A stretch of 64,000 nucleotides of DNA from Rhodocyclaceae bacterium. GTDB taxonomy: Bacteria > Pseudomonadota > Gammaproteobacteria > Burkholderiales > Rhodocyclaceae. The notes under the pieces were generated by a model. It saw only the letters and a program-made list of their open reading frames with translations, was not told where the DNA came from and did no database searches. Below, piece by piece: positions 55,538 to 64,000 of the stretch; within the stretch, counting starts at the first letter, position 1, and the number at the start of each line of letters is the position of its first letter. The translations under genes and the position numbers were made by a program. Location: the NCBI GenBank assembly GCA_016702335.1, contig JADJEF010000020.1:310001-374000 (forward strand). Reading direction: 5' to 3'.

Positions 55538-57985
55538 TTACATCAGCTTGAGGAACTCACGCAATGCGTGCTTCTCCTCCTTCTTGAGGTCCACACCAAA
55601 CTGGTGCCCCTTGTTTTCCTGCAGGTCGTCGCACTTCATGAACAGGGCATTGTGCGGATCGGCCGACAAGACGTACGCCGATGGCGTGCCCTTCTTGATG
55701 GTGAACTTCGGGAAGCCCTGGCCATCTTCCTGCGGCGAGACGCGGGTGTCTTCGGTGAAGGTAGCCACCTTTACCGGCCGGCTCGGTGTGACCGTGGGGT
55801 TATCCGAGGTCATCAGTTCTTCAAACGCCATCTCGAACTGGGCGATACGTCCCTTGAGCGTGTAGTCCGGTGCGCCATCCTTAAGGTAAGTCACCTCGCC
55901 AATGGAGTTGTTGTGCAGGAACGGTGCCGTCGCCCAGGCCGAGAGCAGCGAGAAGTTGCGCAGGTAGCCGGGGCCGCCCTCGATCTTTTTCTCACCGAAG
56001 GTCTTGCCGCCAAGTACCGGTATCAGGCGATTGAACACCCTTGGCACGCTGCCCGGCGAGGCCGATTCCTTGTAGGTTTCGGAAGAAAACTCCTCCCAGA
56101 TTTGGCCCTGATTGTGGTTGTCATGCATGGCACGGCACATATTGGTACCGACAATATTGAAGGGGATGCGCTCGTCATTGGAAAGCCAGTCCTGCCCGAA
56201 GATGCCCTTCTCGGCGAACTGCTTGGGTCGCCAGTTGCCTTTAGCATCTTTGACGAAGTGCTTGCCCATGAACTCGTCATCCTTGCGCTGCGACTCGGTA
56301 AACTCGTACTGCCAGTAGTCCTCTTTGCCGAACACATGGCCTTCGTAGAACTTGGCCAGTGCGGCTTTGTCGCTACGCACATTCTCCGGTGCCATCTTCG
56401 AGCTATGGCATGAGGCGCATTCGCGGGCAAATACGTCCTTGCCTTTCGCTACAACAGTGGTATCGACGAACTGCTTGCCCTCGGTACCGTCAAGATCTTT
56501 CGAGGCAAGCAGATAAGCCGGCCCACCGGTAATCAGGAAGGCCGTCAGGTCCTCCATCTTGCTATCGGCATAGTTCCAGGGATCACACTGGGCGGCGCAC
56601 TGCATTATGCGCATCGGGCTTTGCTTGGTCCCGCGACCGGCCAACTGTCCGGGGTAGGGGAAGTTGGGCGTCCAGCATTCTTCGGTACACAGGCCGATAT
56701 TCATGTACACCCGGATCAGGGCCAGATGTTCCCCGACCGAGTCTTCACCGCCTTTGAGCACATGGCGGGTGTTGGCCTTTTTCACTTCGCCGGTCACCGG
56801 GTCTTTCATCACATGCTCGAACAGACGCTTGTTATGGAAATCCATGATGTTGTTCTGCGTGCCAGGGTTATGCATGAAGTCCGAGGCGACAATCGACGTA
56901 TCAATGGTACCCAGACGGCCGCCCATCAGCGCCTGATTGGCCAGGTGATTCATCGGCAAGCCTTGGAAGAAAGCCAATGGCTGGCGGATATGCTGCGCAC
57001 CAATGGTACCTGTGAGGTTGGCCCACTTCGGCTCGTTCGGGTTGGCCGGCGGATTGGTCGGATCAAAGCCCACATGGCACTGCACGCAGGGGTGGCCGAT
57101 CACATAGCGCTGGTTCTTCTTGATTTCGTCGGCCGAGTAGGCGGCGGTCTTGGGGTCATAGACTATCTTGCCATCCTTGTCTTTCACTGGATCAGCGTAG
57201 TACTTGCGATACCCGAGAACGCCGGATGAATGGGGGTCCTGGCACTTGTCATACCAGTGGGTCGACGCATCGCCCTCAACGCAATCGGGGTCGTTGATCA
57301 GCCCCCACTTGGTAAAGCGCTGCGAGCGGGTGCGCGTATCGAGCCACGGGTAATTCATGTTCTCCTTGCCGGTCACGCGCGACTGCAGCAAGTAGTTTTC
57401 ATCCTGGTTGCCGAAGGTGCCCTTGAACCAGACATCACGCCCGCGACGTGCCTGATCGCGCGCCACCTTGGCCGCTGCCGGGTCTTTCGCCTCGAGATCC
57501 TTGAACAAGGCATTGACGTAACGGCAGCCCTCGGCGTCATACCCTGTCGGCTGCGGTTGATCGCAAGGCGGAGGAACGTATTGGGGAATGGGTTCGTAGG
57601 TCCAGGTCACCGGATCGCCGCGCTGGTGCGTGTCGGGGCCCTTACTCTCTGGCCAAACCTTTTTCGCGGCCAAGGTCGCATAGAAGTTCTCGTTGAACCA
57701 CTTCTCACGCTGTTTCCAGTAGGGCGTACCTTTGTAGATGCCCGTATCGAGCTTGGCATCGATGACTTGCTGAATAGAGACACTGCGGTAGGTAGAGCGG
57801 AATTCCTCGTTAAGCACCGGCACATTGCCCGTGGGCATGTCATAAGCCGTCAGCGCCGGCACCTTGGGCACAGGAAGCTCGGTAACTGCCGGCACCGCGG
57901 GCGGTGCCGGCGGCAGCGTGGCAAAGTGATACACGACGCCGACCGCAGCGACAAGCGCCACGCCGACAAGCAGTTTTTTTGTCAT
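55538..57985 (-). CDS. Large di-haem cytochrome c, RoxA-like (MauG/CcpA superfamily)
   Basis: 815 residues from the ATG at 57985, which has GGAAG upstream; the frame continues to 58093 but without support. An N-terminal anchor (LLVGVALVAAVGVVYHFA) is followed by Pro/Ala-rich linker and two haem-c motifs, HPCVQCHVG (about 310) and ARECASCHSS (about 550). The C-terminal part carries ERIPFNIVGTNMCRAMHDN, WEEFSSETYK, GPGYLRNFSLLSAWATAPFLHNNSIG, the pattern of RoxA-type rubber oxygenases and related di-haem peroxidase-fold proteins. Substrate is unknown; rubber oxygenase activity should not be assumed. Confidence 0.75.
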   Translation of the reverse strand: MTKKLLVGVALVAAVGVVYHFATLPPAPPAVPAVTELPVPKVPALTAYDMPTGNVPVLNEEFRSTYRSVSIQQVIDAKLDTGIYKGTPYWKQREKWFNENFYATLAAKKVWPESKGPDTHQRGDPVTWTYEPIPQYVPPPCDQPQPTGYDAEGCRYVNALFKDLEAKDPAAAKVARDQARRGRDVWFKGTFGNQDENYLLQSRVTGKENMNYPWLDTRTRSQRFTKWGLINDPDCVEGDASTHWYDKCQDPHSSGVLGYRKYYADPVKDKDGKIVYDPKTAAYSADEIKKNQRYVIGHPCVQCHVGFDPTNPPANPNEPKWANLTGTIGAQHIRQPLAFFQGLPMNHLANQALMGGRLGTIDTSIVASDFMHNPGTQNNIMDFHNKRLFEHVMKDPVTGEVKKANTRHVLKGGEDSVGEHLALIRVYMNIGLCTEECWTPNFPYPGQLAGRGTKQSPMRIMQCAAQCDPWNYADSKMEDLTAFLITGGPAYLLASKDLDGTEGKQFVDTTVVAKGKDVFARECASCHSSKMAPENVRSDKAALAKFYEGHVFGKEDYWQYEFTESQRKDDEFMGKHFVKDAKGNWRPKQFAEKGIFGQDWLSNDERIPFNIVGTNMCRAMHDNHNQGQIWEEFSSETYKESASPGSVPRVFNRLIPVLGGKTFGEKKIEGGPGYLRNFSLLSAWATAPFLHNNSIGEVTYLKDGAPDYTLKGRIAQFEMAFEELMTSDNPTVTPSRPVKVATFTEDTRVSPQEDGQGFPKFTIKKGTPSAYVLSADPHNALFMKCDDLQENKGHQFGVDLKKEEKHALREFLKLM

Positions 57986-58173
57986 ACAGCTTCCCCCCCC
58001 AAGTTTTCCCCTGCGCGATCTGATCGTCGGCGCGGCGGACGTATTGTTTGTGTTCACTAATATTACGCAGAACGCCGCGCAAAAAAAATCCACTCTTGAA
58101 TAATGGCTTTATGGGCTTACCACCTGGCGACCATGACGAGGGGTGATGGGAAGCCGGGGCACCCCGGGGCAAC

Positions 58174-58298
58174 GTCGCTCGCGCGACACCCACATTTTCT
58201 ACAAGCGCTTTACCGACACCGGCGACGGCGCCTTCAATTCTTTGCGAACAGCGCAATACGCTGCTCTTCCAGCAACCAGTAAAATTCATCGAGAAAGG
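58174..58298 (-). pseudogene. Decayed duplicate of the hrpA 3' end
   Basis: This 125-bp stretch matches 59090-59215, the last codons of hrpA, with about 85-90 percent identity by eye. It carries a 1-nt deletion (frameshift) and a CAG-to-TAG change, so it is non-functional. The toxin-antitoxin pair lies between the two copies. Similarity stops at 58298 and at 59215. Confidence 0.88.
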
Positions 58299-58400
58299 TC
58301 CAGGCTCGTATTTCCTGCTGCATGAAAGTGAGTCCAGGTGGGCAGAGCTGGCGCGCATCGGAGCTATACTCAAGTCATGTTTTCCATTGGGAGCACCACC

Positions 58401-58643
58401 ATGTCCGCATTGAGTGATGAACTCGCCAAGCAAGCCAAAATCCTGCCAACGGGCGAACGCGCGCAACTGGCGCAGGACTTGTTGCTGTCGGTGGCACGAG
58501 ATGCAGAGCCTGCATTTTTGGCCGAGTGGGACGCCGAGGCTGAGCGCCGCGAGGCAAGCATTGCCAGCGGTGAGGCCGCCTGGATTGCTGGACCACAGGC
58601 CGTGGCGCGTTTGCGCGCCAAGCTTGCCGCTCACCTTGGGTGA
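58401..58643 (+). CDS. Addiction-module antitoxin
   Basis: 80 residues. The pattern ALSDELAKQAKILPTGERAQLAQDLLLSV followed by a Trp/Glu-rich central helix (FLAEWDAEAERREASIASGE) matches the putative addiction-module component family (TIGR02574-like), whose genes precede RelE/ParE-type toxins. TATACT at 58371 may be its -10. Its stop overlaps the toxin start (GTGA). Confidence 0.85.
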   Translation: MSALSDELAKQAKILPTGERAQLAQDLLLSVARDAEPAFLAEWDAEAERREASIASGEAAWIAGPQAVARLRAKLAAHLG

Positions 58644-58936
58644 GCTACGACCTCGCCCCGGAAGCAGAACAGGACCTCGCCGACGCATCCGACTATTACC
58701 TCGGCGAAGCCGGGGCTGCCGTCGCGCTGAGCTTTCTGGCCCGGTTCGAGAAGGTTGCTAACCTTCTGGTCCTGTTTCCCAGCATCGGCACGAAAACGAG
58801 CAAGGGTCGCCGCTGGTTCCCGTTGGGCGACTATCCATATTCAGTTCTGTATCGTGAGCATGACGGCGTACTTCGCATCAGCGCCGTATTTCATCAGATG
58901 CAGCGGCCCAGGTTTTGGCAGCGGCGGGAACCGTAA
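58640..58936 (+). CDS. RelE/ParE-family toxin
   Basis: 98 residues from a GTG start. SYDLAPEAEQDLADASDYY at the N-terminus, FPSIGTKTSKGRRWFPLGDYPYSVLYRE and ISAVFHQMQRPRFW at the end follow the RelE/ParE fold. The target (ribosome or gyrase) cannot be read from sequence. The pair was probably acquired together and sits beside the hrpA duplicate. Confidence 0.88.
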   Translation: MSYDLAPEAEQDLADASDYYLGEAGAAVALSFLARFEKVANLLVLFPSIGTKTSKGRRWFPLGDYPYSVLYREHDGVLRISAVFHQMQRPRFWQRREP

Positions 58937-59084
58937 TGGGTACGAAAACCCCTGGCGGGCAAGGCGATGTTTCAGCGCGTGAAATGACGGATGGATGTGC
59001 CAGTCGAAAAGAAGCCGCACGGTGGTTTGCCGCATATCGCCAGTTTGGAAAAAAACCAGGGTAGCCAGATAGGCAACCACAAGT

Positions 59085-62000
59085 TCACCGCCGCTCGCGC
59101 GACTCCCACATTTTCTGCAAGCGCTTTACCGACACCGGCGACGGCGTCTTCAGTTCCTGCGCGAACAGCGCAATACGCAGCTCTTCCAGCAACCAGCGAA
59201 ATTCGTCGAGAAAGGCATCGCCACCGCCACTTTTTAGTGTCGCCAGATGCTCGCGCTCCCAGGGTTTGCCCATCGCCTGCCACTGCGCCATCAGCCCGTT
59301 ATCACGAGTGCCGGCGGCGCCCTCGGCACGCGCCTTGTCCAGGCGCAACTGCGCGCCCTTGAGGTAGCGCGGGAAATGCTGCAGGCGCTCGAACGGGGTC
59401 GCGGTAATGAAGCGTCCGCCTCGTCCCGCTGGCATCAGCGCTGCGACCTGCCCAGTGATATCGGCACAGGTGGCGGGGTAGGCCTTTTGCATGCCCGCCA
59501 GCTTCTTTTGCAACACCAGATACTCGCCCACGATGCCGCCCAGCAGGCGCATGATTTCCTGCGCCACGAGCAGGATGCGGCCACGCGCGGCATCGCGCCG
59601 CTCGTTGAAGGCTTTCTCGTTACTAGGCAGTGGAGCCATCAGGCAGGTGCGCTCCAGCGTTGTCGCCACCAGCGCGTCCTTGAGTTCCTTCTCGCTGGTC
59701 AGCGGCATGAACTGCATCGCCAGCTCGCGCAGGCCGGACAGCTTCTCGATGGCTTTAACCTGCGCGGCCAACTGCAAGGAAAACAAGCGCGTCAAGCCTT
59801 TCTGGTGTTCGCTGGCGGCGCGCTCGTCGGTATCAAAGGCCGAGAGACGCACGCCATCGCCCTCATCCACCAGCGCGGGAAAGCCGACGATCTGGCGACC
59901 CGCTACGGTGATCTCCAGCAGCTCGGGCAGCTCGCCGAAGCTCCACGCGGTCACTTTTCCTTCTGCCAGCGGTGAAATCGCCGTGTTACCAGCGCCGACT
60001 TGCGGAATAGTGCGCGGAACGTCACGCGCAATTTCGGCCTTGGCAAAGGCCTCGGCCACCCGCTCACCAAACTGCGCGCGCAGCTCCGCCAGATTGCGCG
60101 ACATGGCCAGCGTGCCGCCGTGCTCGTCGAGCAGGCGATAGTTCATGAACAGGTGCGGGCGCAGTTCGCCCGCGCGAAAGGCATCGAGTGGCAGCTTGAG
60201 GTTGATCTTGTCTTCGACGGCGCCGGTCAGGGCACGGATCAGCGGCTGCTCGGTGGGCCGCTGTTGCAAATAATGACGTGCGCAAAAGTTCTCGGCAAAC
60301 TCGTCAATCGGCTGCAGGCGATGGCGGAACTTCTGTTGCAGCGTCTTGATCAGCGCCACCACCTTTTCCTTGAGCAGGCCGGGCACCAGCCATTCGCAGC
60401 GGGTCAGCGGTACCTGATTTAGGGCAGCCAAAGGCACGCTCATCGTAACGCCATCGTCCGAGGCACCGGGGTCGTGGTGGTAGCTGAGTTTGAATCGGTG
60501 CGAGAGATGATCGAGCGTGGGCGGAAAGCTGTCGGTGGTAATGCCCGCCGCCTCATGGCGCATCAACTGCTCTTTTTCCAGGAAGAGCAGCTTGGGGTTG
60601 GCCGCTTCAGCGTCGCGCCGCCATTTGTCGAACGCGGCCAGCGAATAGATATCGGCGGGAATCTTGTCTTCGTAAAACGCCGCGACCAACTCGTCGTCCA
60701 CCAGCACGTCAGGCCGGCGCGACTTGTGCTCCAGCTTCTCGATCTCGCCCTTGAGCTTAAGGTTGTGCTGCAGAAAGCGCCATTTCTTCAGCCAGTCTTC
60801 GCCCACTTCGCCATTCACCAGCGCGCCGCGAATCAGGATGCCGCGTGCCTCCGCTGGCGACATCGGCCCGTAGTGAATGCGTCGCTTGGCGTGCAGAACC
60901 AGACCGTGCAGCGTCACCCGCTCCCACGCCACCACCTGCCCCGCCCCCTTCTCCCAGTGCGGCTCAAAGACATGCCGGCGCAGCAGATGCTCACCCACCT
61001 GCTCCAGCCAAAGCGGCTCGATCTTGGCAATGCAACGGGCAAACAGGCGCGAGGTATCAACCAGCTCGGCAGCCACGATCCAGCGCCCCGCCTTCTTGAC
61101 CAGCGTGGAACCGGGGTGGATAAAGAACTTGATGCCGCGCGCGCCAAAGTAGTTCTTGTCTTCCTCGTTGATCAGGCCGATGTGCCCGAGCAGACCGGTC
61201 AGCAGCGCCTTGTGCGTGGCTTCGTAGCTCGCCGGCAACTGGTTCTCTTTCCAGCCGTGTTCGTGGCACAGGGTTTTCAGTTGGCCCTGCACGTCGCGCC
61301 ATTCGCGCAGGCGCAGCCAGCTGATGAAATTGCTCTTGCACCACTGGCGCTGTTTGTTCGACGATTCGTGCTTCCACACCTCATCGGCCGCTTCCCAGAG
61401 CTTCAGGTAGCTGAGGAACTCGGATTTTTCATCCTTCCAGCGCGCATGCGCCTGATCGGCCGCTGCGGCGCGCTCCTGCGGTCGTTCGCGCGGGTCTTGC
61501 GTCGACAGCGCGGCCGCGATCACCAGTACTTCGTTCAGGCAATTGTGTTCGCGCGCCGCCAGCATCATGCGGCCAATCTTGGGGTCAAGCGGCAGCTTGG
61601 CCAGCTCGTGGCCGACCTTGGTCAGCTGCTTGCTGGCTTCATCCAGCGCGCCCAACTCGGCCAGCAACTGGTAACCATCGGCAATCATGCGCGGCAGGGG
61701 CGCTTCGAGGAAGGGGAAGTCCTCGACATCGCCGAGCCCCAGCGATTTCATGCGCAGGATCACACCGGCCAGCGACGAGCGAAGAATCTCCGGCTCGGTG
61801 TAGGGCATGCGTTTGGCGAAATCCTCCTCGCCATACAGACGGAAGCACACCCCCGCCGACACCCGCCCGCAACGCCCGGCGCGCTGATTGGCCGCCGCCT
61901 GCGCAATCGGCTCGACCTGCAGTTGCTCGACCTTGTTGCGATGCGAGTAGCGCTTCACCCGCGCCAGCCCCGAGTCGATCACATAACGAATGCCGGGCAC

Positions 62001-62891
62001 GGTCAGTGAGGTTTCCGCGACATTGGTCGCCAGCACCACGCGCCGCCCCTGATGCGGCTGGAACACCCGCGCCTGCTCCACGGCGGTTTGGCGGGCAAAC
62101 AAGGGCACCACTTCGAGGCCCGGTGGGTGGTGTTTGCGCAGCGCCTCAGCCGCCTCGCGGATCTCGCGCTCACCGGGCAGGAATACCAGCACATCGCCTG
62201 GCCCTTCGCGATGCGCTTCGCTCACCGCGTCGACAATAGCGCTGTTCAGATCGGCATCTTTCTGCTCTTCGAAAGGCCGATAGCGTGTCTCGATCGGGTA
62301 CAGCCGCCCGGACACCTCGATCACCGGCGCACCGTCAAAGTGTTTGCTGAAGCGTTCCGCATCGAGCGTGGCCGAGGTGACGATGAGCTTCAACTCTCGC
62401 CGTCTCGCCAGCACCGACTTGAGGTAACCGAGCATGAAATCGATATTGAGCGAACGCTCATGCGCCTCATCGATCAAGATCGTGTCGTACTGGCGCAGCA
62501 ACGGGTCGGTCTGCGTCTCGGCCAGCAAAATGCCGTCGGTCATCAGCTTGATATAGCTCGACGGGGTGGTTTTGTCGGTGAAGCGGATCTTGTAGCCGAC
62601 ATGCTGGCCCAGTTCGGATTTGAGCTCCTGCGCAATACGTGCCGCAGTGGCGCGGGCCGCAATGCGCCGCGGCTGGGTGTGGCCGATGAGGCCATTGAGG
62701 CCACGGCCGATTTCCAGGCATATCTTGGGGAGCTGCGTGGTTTTTCCCGAACCGGTCTCACCGCATACCACCACCACTTGGTGCGCGAGGATCGTCCGGG
62801 CGATTTCTGCACGCCGGGCGTTGACCGGGAGCGACTCGTCGAACGACAGCGTTGGAAGCGCCGCCTTGCGTGCCTCTGGATCGAACCTCAA
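59085..62891 (-). CDS. hrpA: ATP-dependent RNA helicase HrpA, with repeat-derived segment
   Basis: 1268 residues, DEAH/RHA type. Motif I CGETGSGKTTQLPKI, DEAH in ILIDEAHERS, SATLD, QRAGRCGR and the HA2/OB-fold and HrpA-specific C-terminal regions (SRRPDVLVDDELVAAFYEDKIP...; TAWSFGELPELLEI) are all present. The start is a TTG, because an in-frame stop lies just upstream. Residues 963-972 read PQVGAGNTAI, from a copy of the dispersed repeat, in the variable linker before the C-terminal FGELPELLEI block. The 3' end is duplicated at 58174-58298. Confidence 0.95.
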   Translation of the reverse strand: MRFDPEARKAALPTLSFDESLPVNARRAEIARTILAHQVVVVCGETGSGKTTQLPKICLEIGRGLNGLIGHTQPRRIAARATAARIAQELKSELGQHVGYKIRFTDKTTPSSYIKLMTDGILLAETQTDPLLRQYDTILIDEAHERSLNIDFMLGYLKSVLARRRELKLIVTSATLDAERFSKHFDGAPVIEVSGRLYPIETRYRPFEEQKDADLNSAIVDAVSEAHREGPGDVLVFLPGEREIREAAEALRKHHPPGLEVVPLFARQTAVEQARVFQPHQGRRVVLATNVAETSLTVPGIRYVIDSGLARVKRYSHRNKVEQLQVEPIAQAAANQRAGRCGRVSAGVCFRLYGEEDFAKRMPYTEPEILRSSLAGVILRMKSLGLGDVEDFPFLEAPLPRMIADGYQLLAELGALDEASKQLTKVGHELAKLPLDPKIGRMMLAAREHNCLNEVLVIAAALSTQDPRERPQERAAAADQAHARWKDEKSEFLSYLKLWEAADEVWKHESSNKQRQWCKSNFISWLRLREWRDVQGQLKTLCHEHGWKENQLPASYEATHKALLTGLLGHIGLINEEDKNYFGARGIKFFIHPGSTLVKKAGRWIVAAELVDTSRLFARCIAKIEPLWLEQVGEHLLRRHVFEPHWEKGAGQVVAWERVTLHGLVLHAKRRIHYGPMSPAEARGILIRGALVNGEVGEDWLKKWRFLQHNLKLKGEIEKLEHKSRRPDVLVDDELVAAFYEDKIPADIYSLAAFDKWRRDAEAANPKLLFLEKEQLMRHEAAGITTDSFPPTLDHLSHRFKLSYHHDPGASDDGVTMSVPLAALNQVPLTRCEWLVPGLLKEKVVALIKTLQQKFRHRLQPIDEFAENFCARHYLQQRPTEQPLIRALTGAVEDKINLKLPLDAFRAGELRPHLFMNYRLLDEHGGTLAMSRNLAELRAQFGERVAEAFAKAEIARDVPRTIPQVGAGNTAISPLAEGKVTAWSFGELPELLEITVAGRQIVGFPALVDEGDGVRLSAFDTDERAASEHQKGLTRLFSLQLAAQVKAIEKLSGLRELAMQFMPLTSEKELKDALVATTLERTCLMAPLPSNEKAFNERRDAARGRILLVAQEIMRLLGGIVGEYLVLQKKLAGMQKAYPATCADITGQVAALMPAGRGGRFITATPFERLQHFPRYLKGAQLRLDKARAEGAAGTRDNGLMAQWQAMGKPWEREHLATLKSGGGDAFLDEFRWLLEELRIALFAQELKTPSPVSVKRLQKMWESRERR
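59977..60005 (-). repeat. Dispersed 29-bp repeat, copy 12, inside hrpA
   Basis: Consensus with triplet AAC. Sense orientation and the same frame as in ccoI, coding PQVGAGNTAI. Confidence 0.92.
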
Positions 62892-62953
62892 GCGAACCTC
62901 GGTAACGGCCTAGGCGTGTCGCCTGACGCGCAGATCATTGCCAGAACCGAATC

Positions 62954-62982
62954 ATCGCCGTCCTGCCAGCGCCGACTTGCCG
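62954..62982 (-). repeat. Dispersed 29-bp repeat, copy 13, upstream of hrpA
   Basis: CGGCAAGTCGGCGCTGGC, triplet AGG, then ACGGCGAT. It is about 60 bp before the hrpA start, in the gene's orientation. Confidence 0.85.
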
Positions 62983-63086
62983 TGCGATCGGGTCGCAAGA
63001 CCCCGTGTCCAGCGATATAGGTAGCCTGCGGGATCGAGGCTTGCCCCTTGCCAGCACCGTTGGCGATAGCGATCATTGAAGCCATT

Positions 63087-63123
63087 CGGCAAGATTAATC
63101 ATCTTGAGATGATACCGTTGCCG
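63087..63123. promoter_or_regulatory. Nested dyad, candidate operator
   Basis: Outer arms CGGCAA and TTGCCG enclose a perfect inner palindrome ATCATCT-TG-AGATGAT (63098-63113). It lies in the 62892-63302 gap, which holds this and repeat copy 13 but no gene. It could be an operator for hrpA or for the gene at 63303, or an RNA hairpin. Confidence 0.35.
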
Positions 63124-63302
63124 ATAGATCGGCGAGGTCGATTGACGAGTGGTTTGACCAACCTATCGCCTACTGCCCAGCGCCGCCTTCGCTCTGAGCG
63201 CCATAAATGCGGTACAGCCAAGGCAGCGCCTGCGGTTACCTGACGCGCATCCTCACAGTGCGCTAGACTTTCCATCCGTACAGTGACTGACAGGAGGCGT
63301 TC

Positions 63303-63914
63303 ATGGCATTAAGCCGTCTTTGCAATCCAAGTTCTCTGCTCAGGACAATCGTGCTTGTCGTCGTCGTCGCGCAGCCGTTCGCCGCGCGCGCTGCGGATCC
63401 TTTCCTAATGTATTTGCTTGGCTTCGCCGGAAACCTGCTCGAGTCCTCCATGAAGGAAGATGAGGCGAACCGCAGCAAAACGGGGGTCCGCAAAGTACCG
63501 AGCATCCCGGCACCGGAGACACTCCCTGCGCTGAAGGCACCGGCAAGCATGGATCAGGAAGATCTGCGCGAACTGATCGACGAGAGCTTCTCCTATCTCA
63601 GCCGCGCTCAACTGACCGAGCTGCATACCGAGCTCGAAAAGGCCTTGGACGACCCCGCAAACAGCGCGCACCGCGAGGCGATGTTGAACGAGTTCGTGGA
63701 GGTCGCGCGCAAAGTCCAATACACCCACAGCCAGCTGAAGGGCTTACCGCCAGACGACAAGCGCTTGCTCGCAGAACGCTTCGCTGCCAACTCCCGCAAT
63801 CTGTCCCCGGATCAGCAGCAGGCACTGCGCGAGCGACTCATGCAGCGCACGCTACCGATGCCAACTGATCTCAACGACATGGTGCTGGCCGCCCTGACTC
63901 CAACTCGGCAATAG
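63303..63914 (+). CDS. Unknown periplasmic helical protein
   Basis: 203 residues; CAGGAGG precedes the start. A signal peptide (LLRTIVLVVVVAQPFAARAA) is followed by a Pro-rich stretch and a mostly helical acidic-basic region (EELRELIDESFSYLSRAQLTELHTELEKAL-like, then AERFAANSRNLSPDQQQALRERL). No cysteine in the mature part. No family recognised. Confidence 0.7.
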   Translation: MALSRLCNPSSLLRTIVLVVVVAQPFAARAADPFLMYLLGFAGNLLESSMKEDEANRSKTGVRKVPSIPAPETLPALKAPASMDQEDLRELIDESFSYLSRAQLTELHTELEKALDDPANSAHREAMLNEFVEVARKVQYTHSQLKGLPPDDKRLLAERFAANSRNLSPDQQQALRERLMQRTLPMPTDLNDMVLAALTPTRQ

Positions 63915-64000
63915 CCGGCCGCGACAGTTGCAGGAGCAGGCGATCAGGAGATCGTGCTGGCACTCATCCCAATAGCCGGCTCCTAGAAAATGAACCGTCG

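Noticed and set aside
58841..59080. 79-codon minus-strand frame after the toxin gene
   Set aside because: It overlaps the toxin gene end and has no start site or family pattern; the 58937-59084 gap shows nothing convincing.
60474..62009. A 511-codon plus-strand frame opposite hrpA
   Set aside because: hrpA is intact on the other strand with full helicase motifs; the long antisense frame is a by-product of its GC-rich codon pattern. The same holds for the 473-codon frame at 54052-55473 and the 562-codon frame at 43262-44950.

Overview
The window looks like the chromosome of a Betaproteobacterium, probably of the Rhodocyclales/Nitrosomonadales type. The support is a high-GC Gram-negative gene set, an rRNA operon with Ile and Ala tRNAs in the spacer, a six-gene rnf cluster joined to nth, a cbb3 oxidase locus (ccoNOQP-GH-IS), a DUF1841 protein and several multihaem or haem-c proteins. 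I cannot name genus or species from reading alone.

Layout. 1-6510 is the right end of an integrative, probably conjugative or mobilisable element. It carries a leftward operon (VirD4/TraD-like coupling protein, membrane partner, ribbon-helix-helix protein, two unknown or partial genes) and a divergent rightward operon (phage-type replication protein, DUF4224 protein, tyrosine integrase). The integrase lies against the 3' end of tRNA-Ser(UGA); the far end of the element is outside the window. 6998-12163 is a complete leftward rRNA operon (16S-Ile-Ala-23S-5S) with a good sigma70 promoter, two boxA sites and a terminator. 12525-19914 runs rightward: pyrD, rnfABCDGE, nth, DUF1841. 19988-27871 is a mixed accessory stretch: secreted truncated haemoglobin, DUF3034 barrel, a DUF3422 gene broken by a stop codon, a MoxR/VWA pair, an unknown protein and a FecR-like protein, an amino-acid-type binding protein, and an L7/L12-like domain protein. 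27971-36522 runs leftward: FabG4-like reductase, thiolase, GspE/PilB ATPase, PAS histidine kinase, and htpG with a sigma32 promoter. 37251-45328 is the cbb3 oxidase locus with a class II FNR-type promoter. 45385-52224 holds an SDR, tRNA-Thr, a duplicated-repeat membrane protein, ugpB/ugpQ-like genes, a CinA-like and a CysZ-like protein. 52266-57985 is a four-gene haem-c cluster with a RoxA-like di-haem protein. 58174-62891 is a toxin-antitoxin pair inserted beside hrpA, next to a decayed copy of the hrpA 3' end.

The most unusual signal is a dispersed repeat of about 29 bp, 13 copies between 19.9 and 63 kb. It has an invariant left block (AAGTCGGCGCTGGT), a variable triplet and an invariant right block (ACGGCGAT). 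Three copies lie inside genes (ccoI, hrpA and the fecR-like gene), all in the same orientation and reading frame, coding PQVGAG-x-TAI or a close variant. Two more sit exactly 7 nt before the start codons of ccoI and the cysZ-like gene, again in that frame. Two head-to-head copies make a perfect 25-bp hairpin between htpG and the kinase. This resembles a protein-compatible small mobile repeat, but could instead be a chromosome-organising or regulatory site.

Biology: respiration under low oxygen (cbb3, Rnf, FNR site), fatty-acid or acyl-CoA processing, stress response (HtpG, UspA) and an uncharacterised periplasmic haem-c system.
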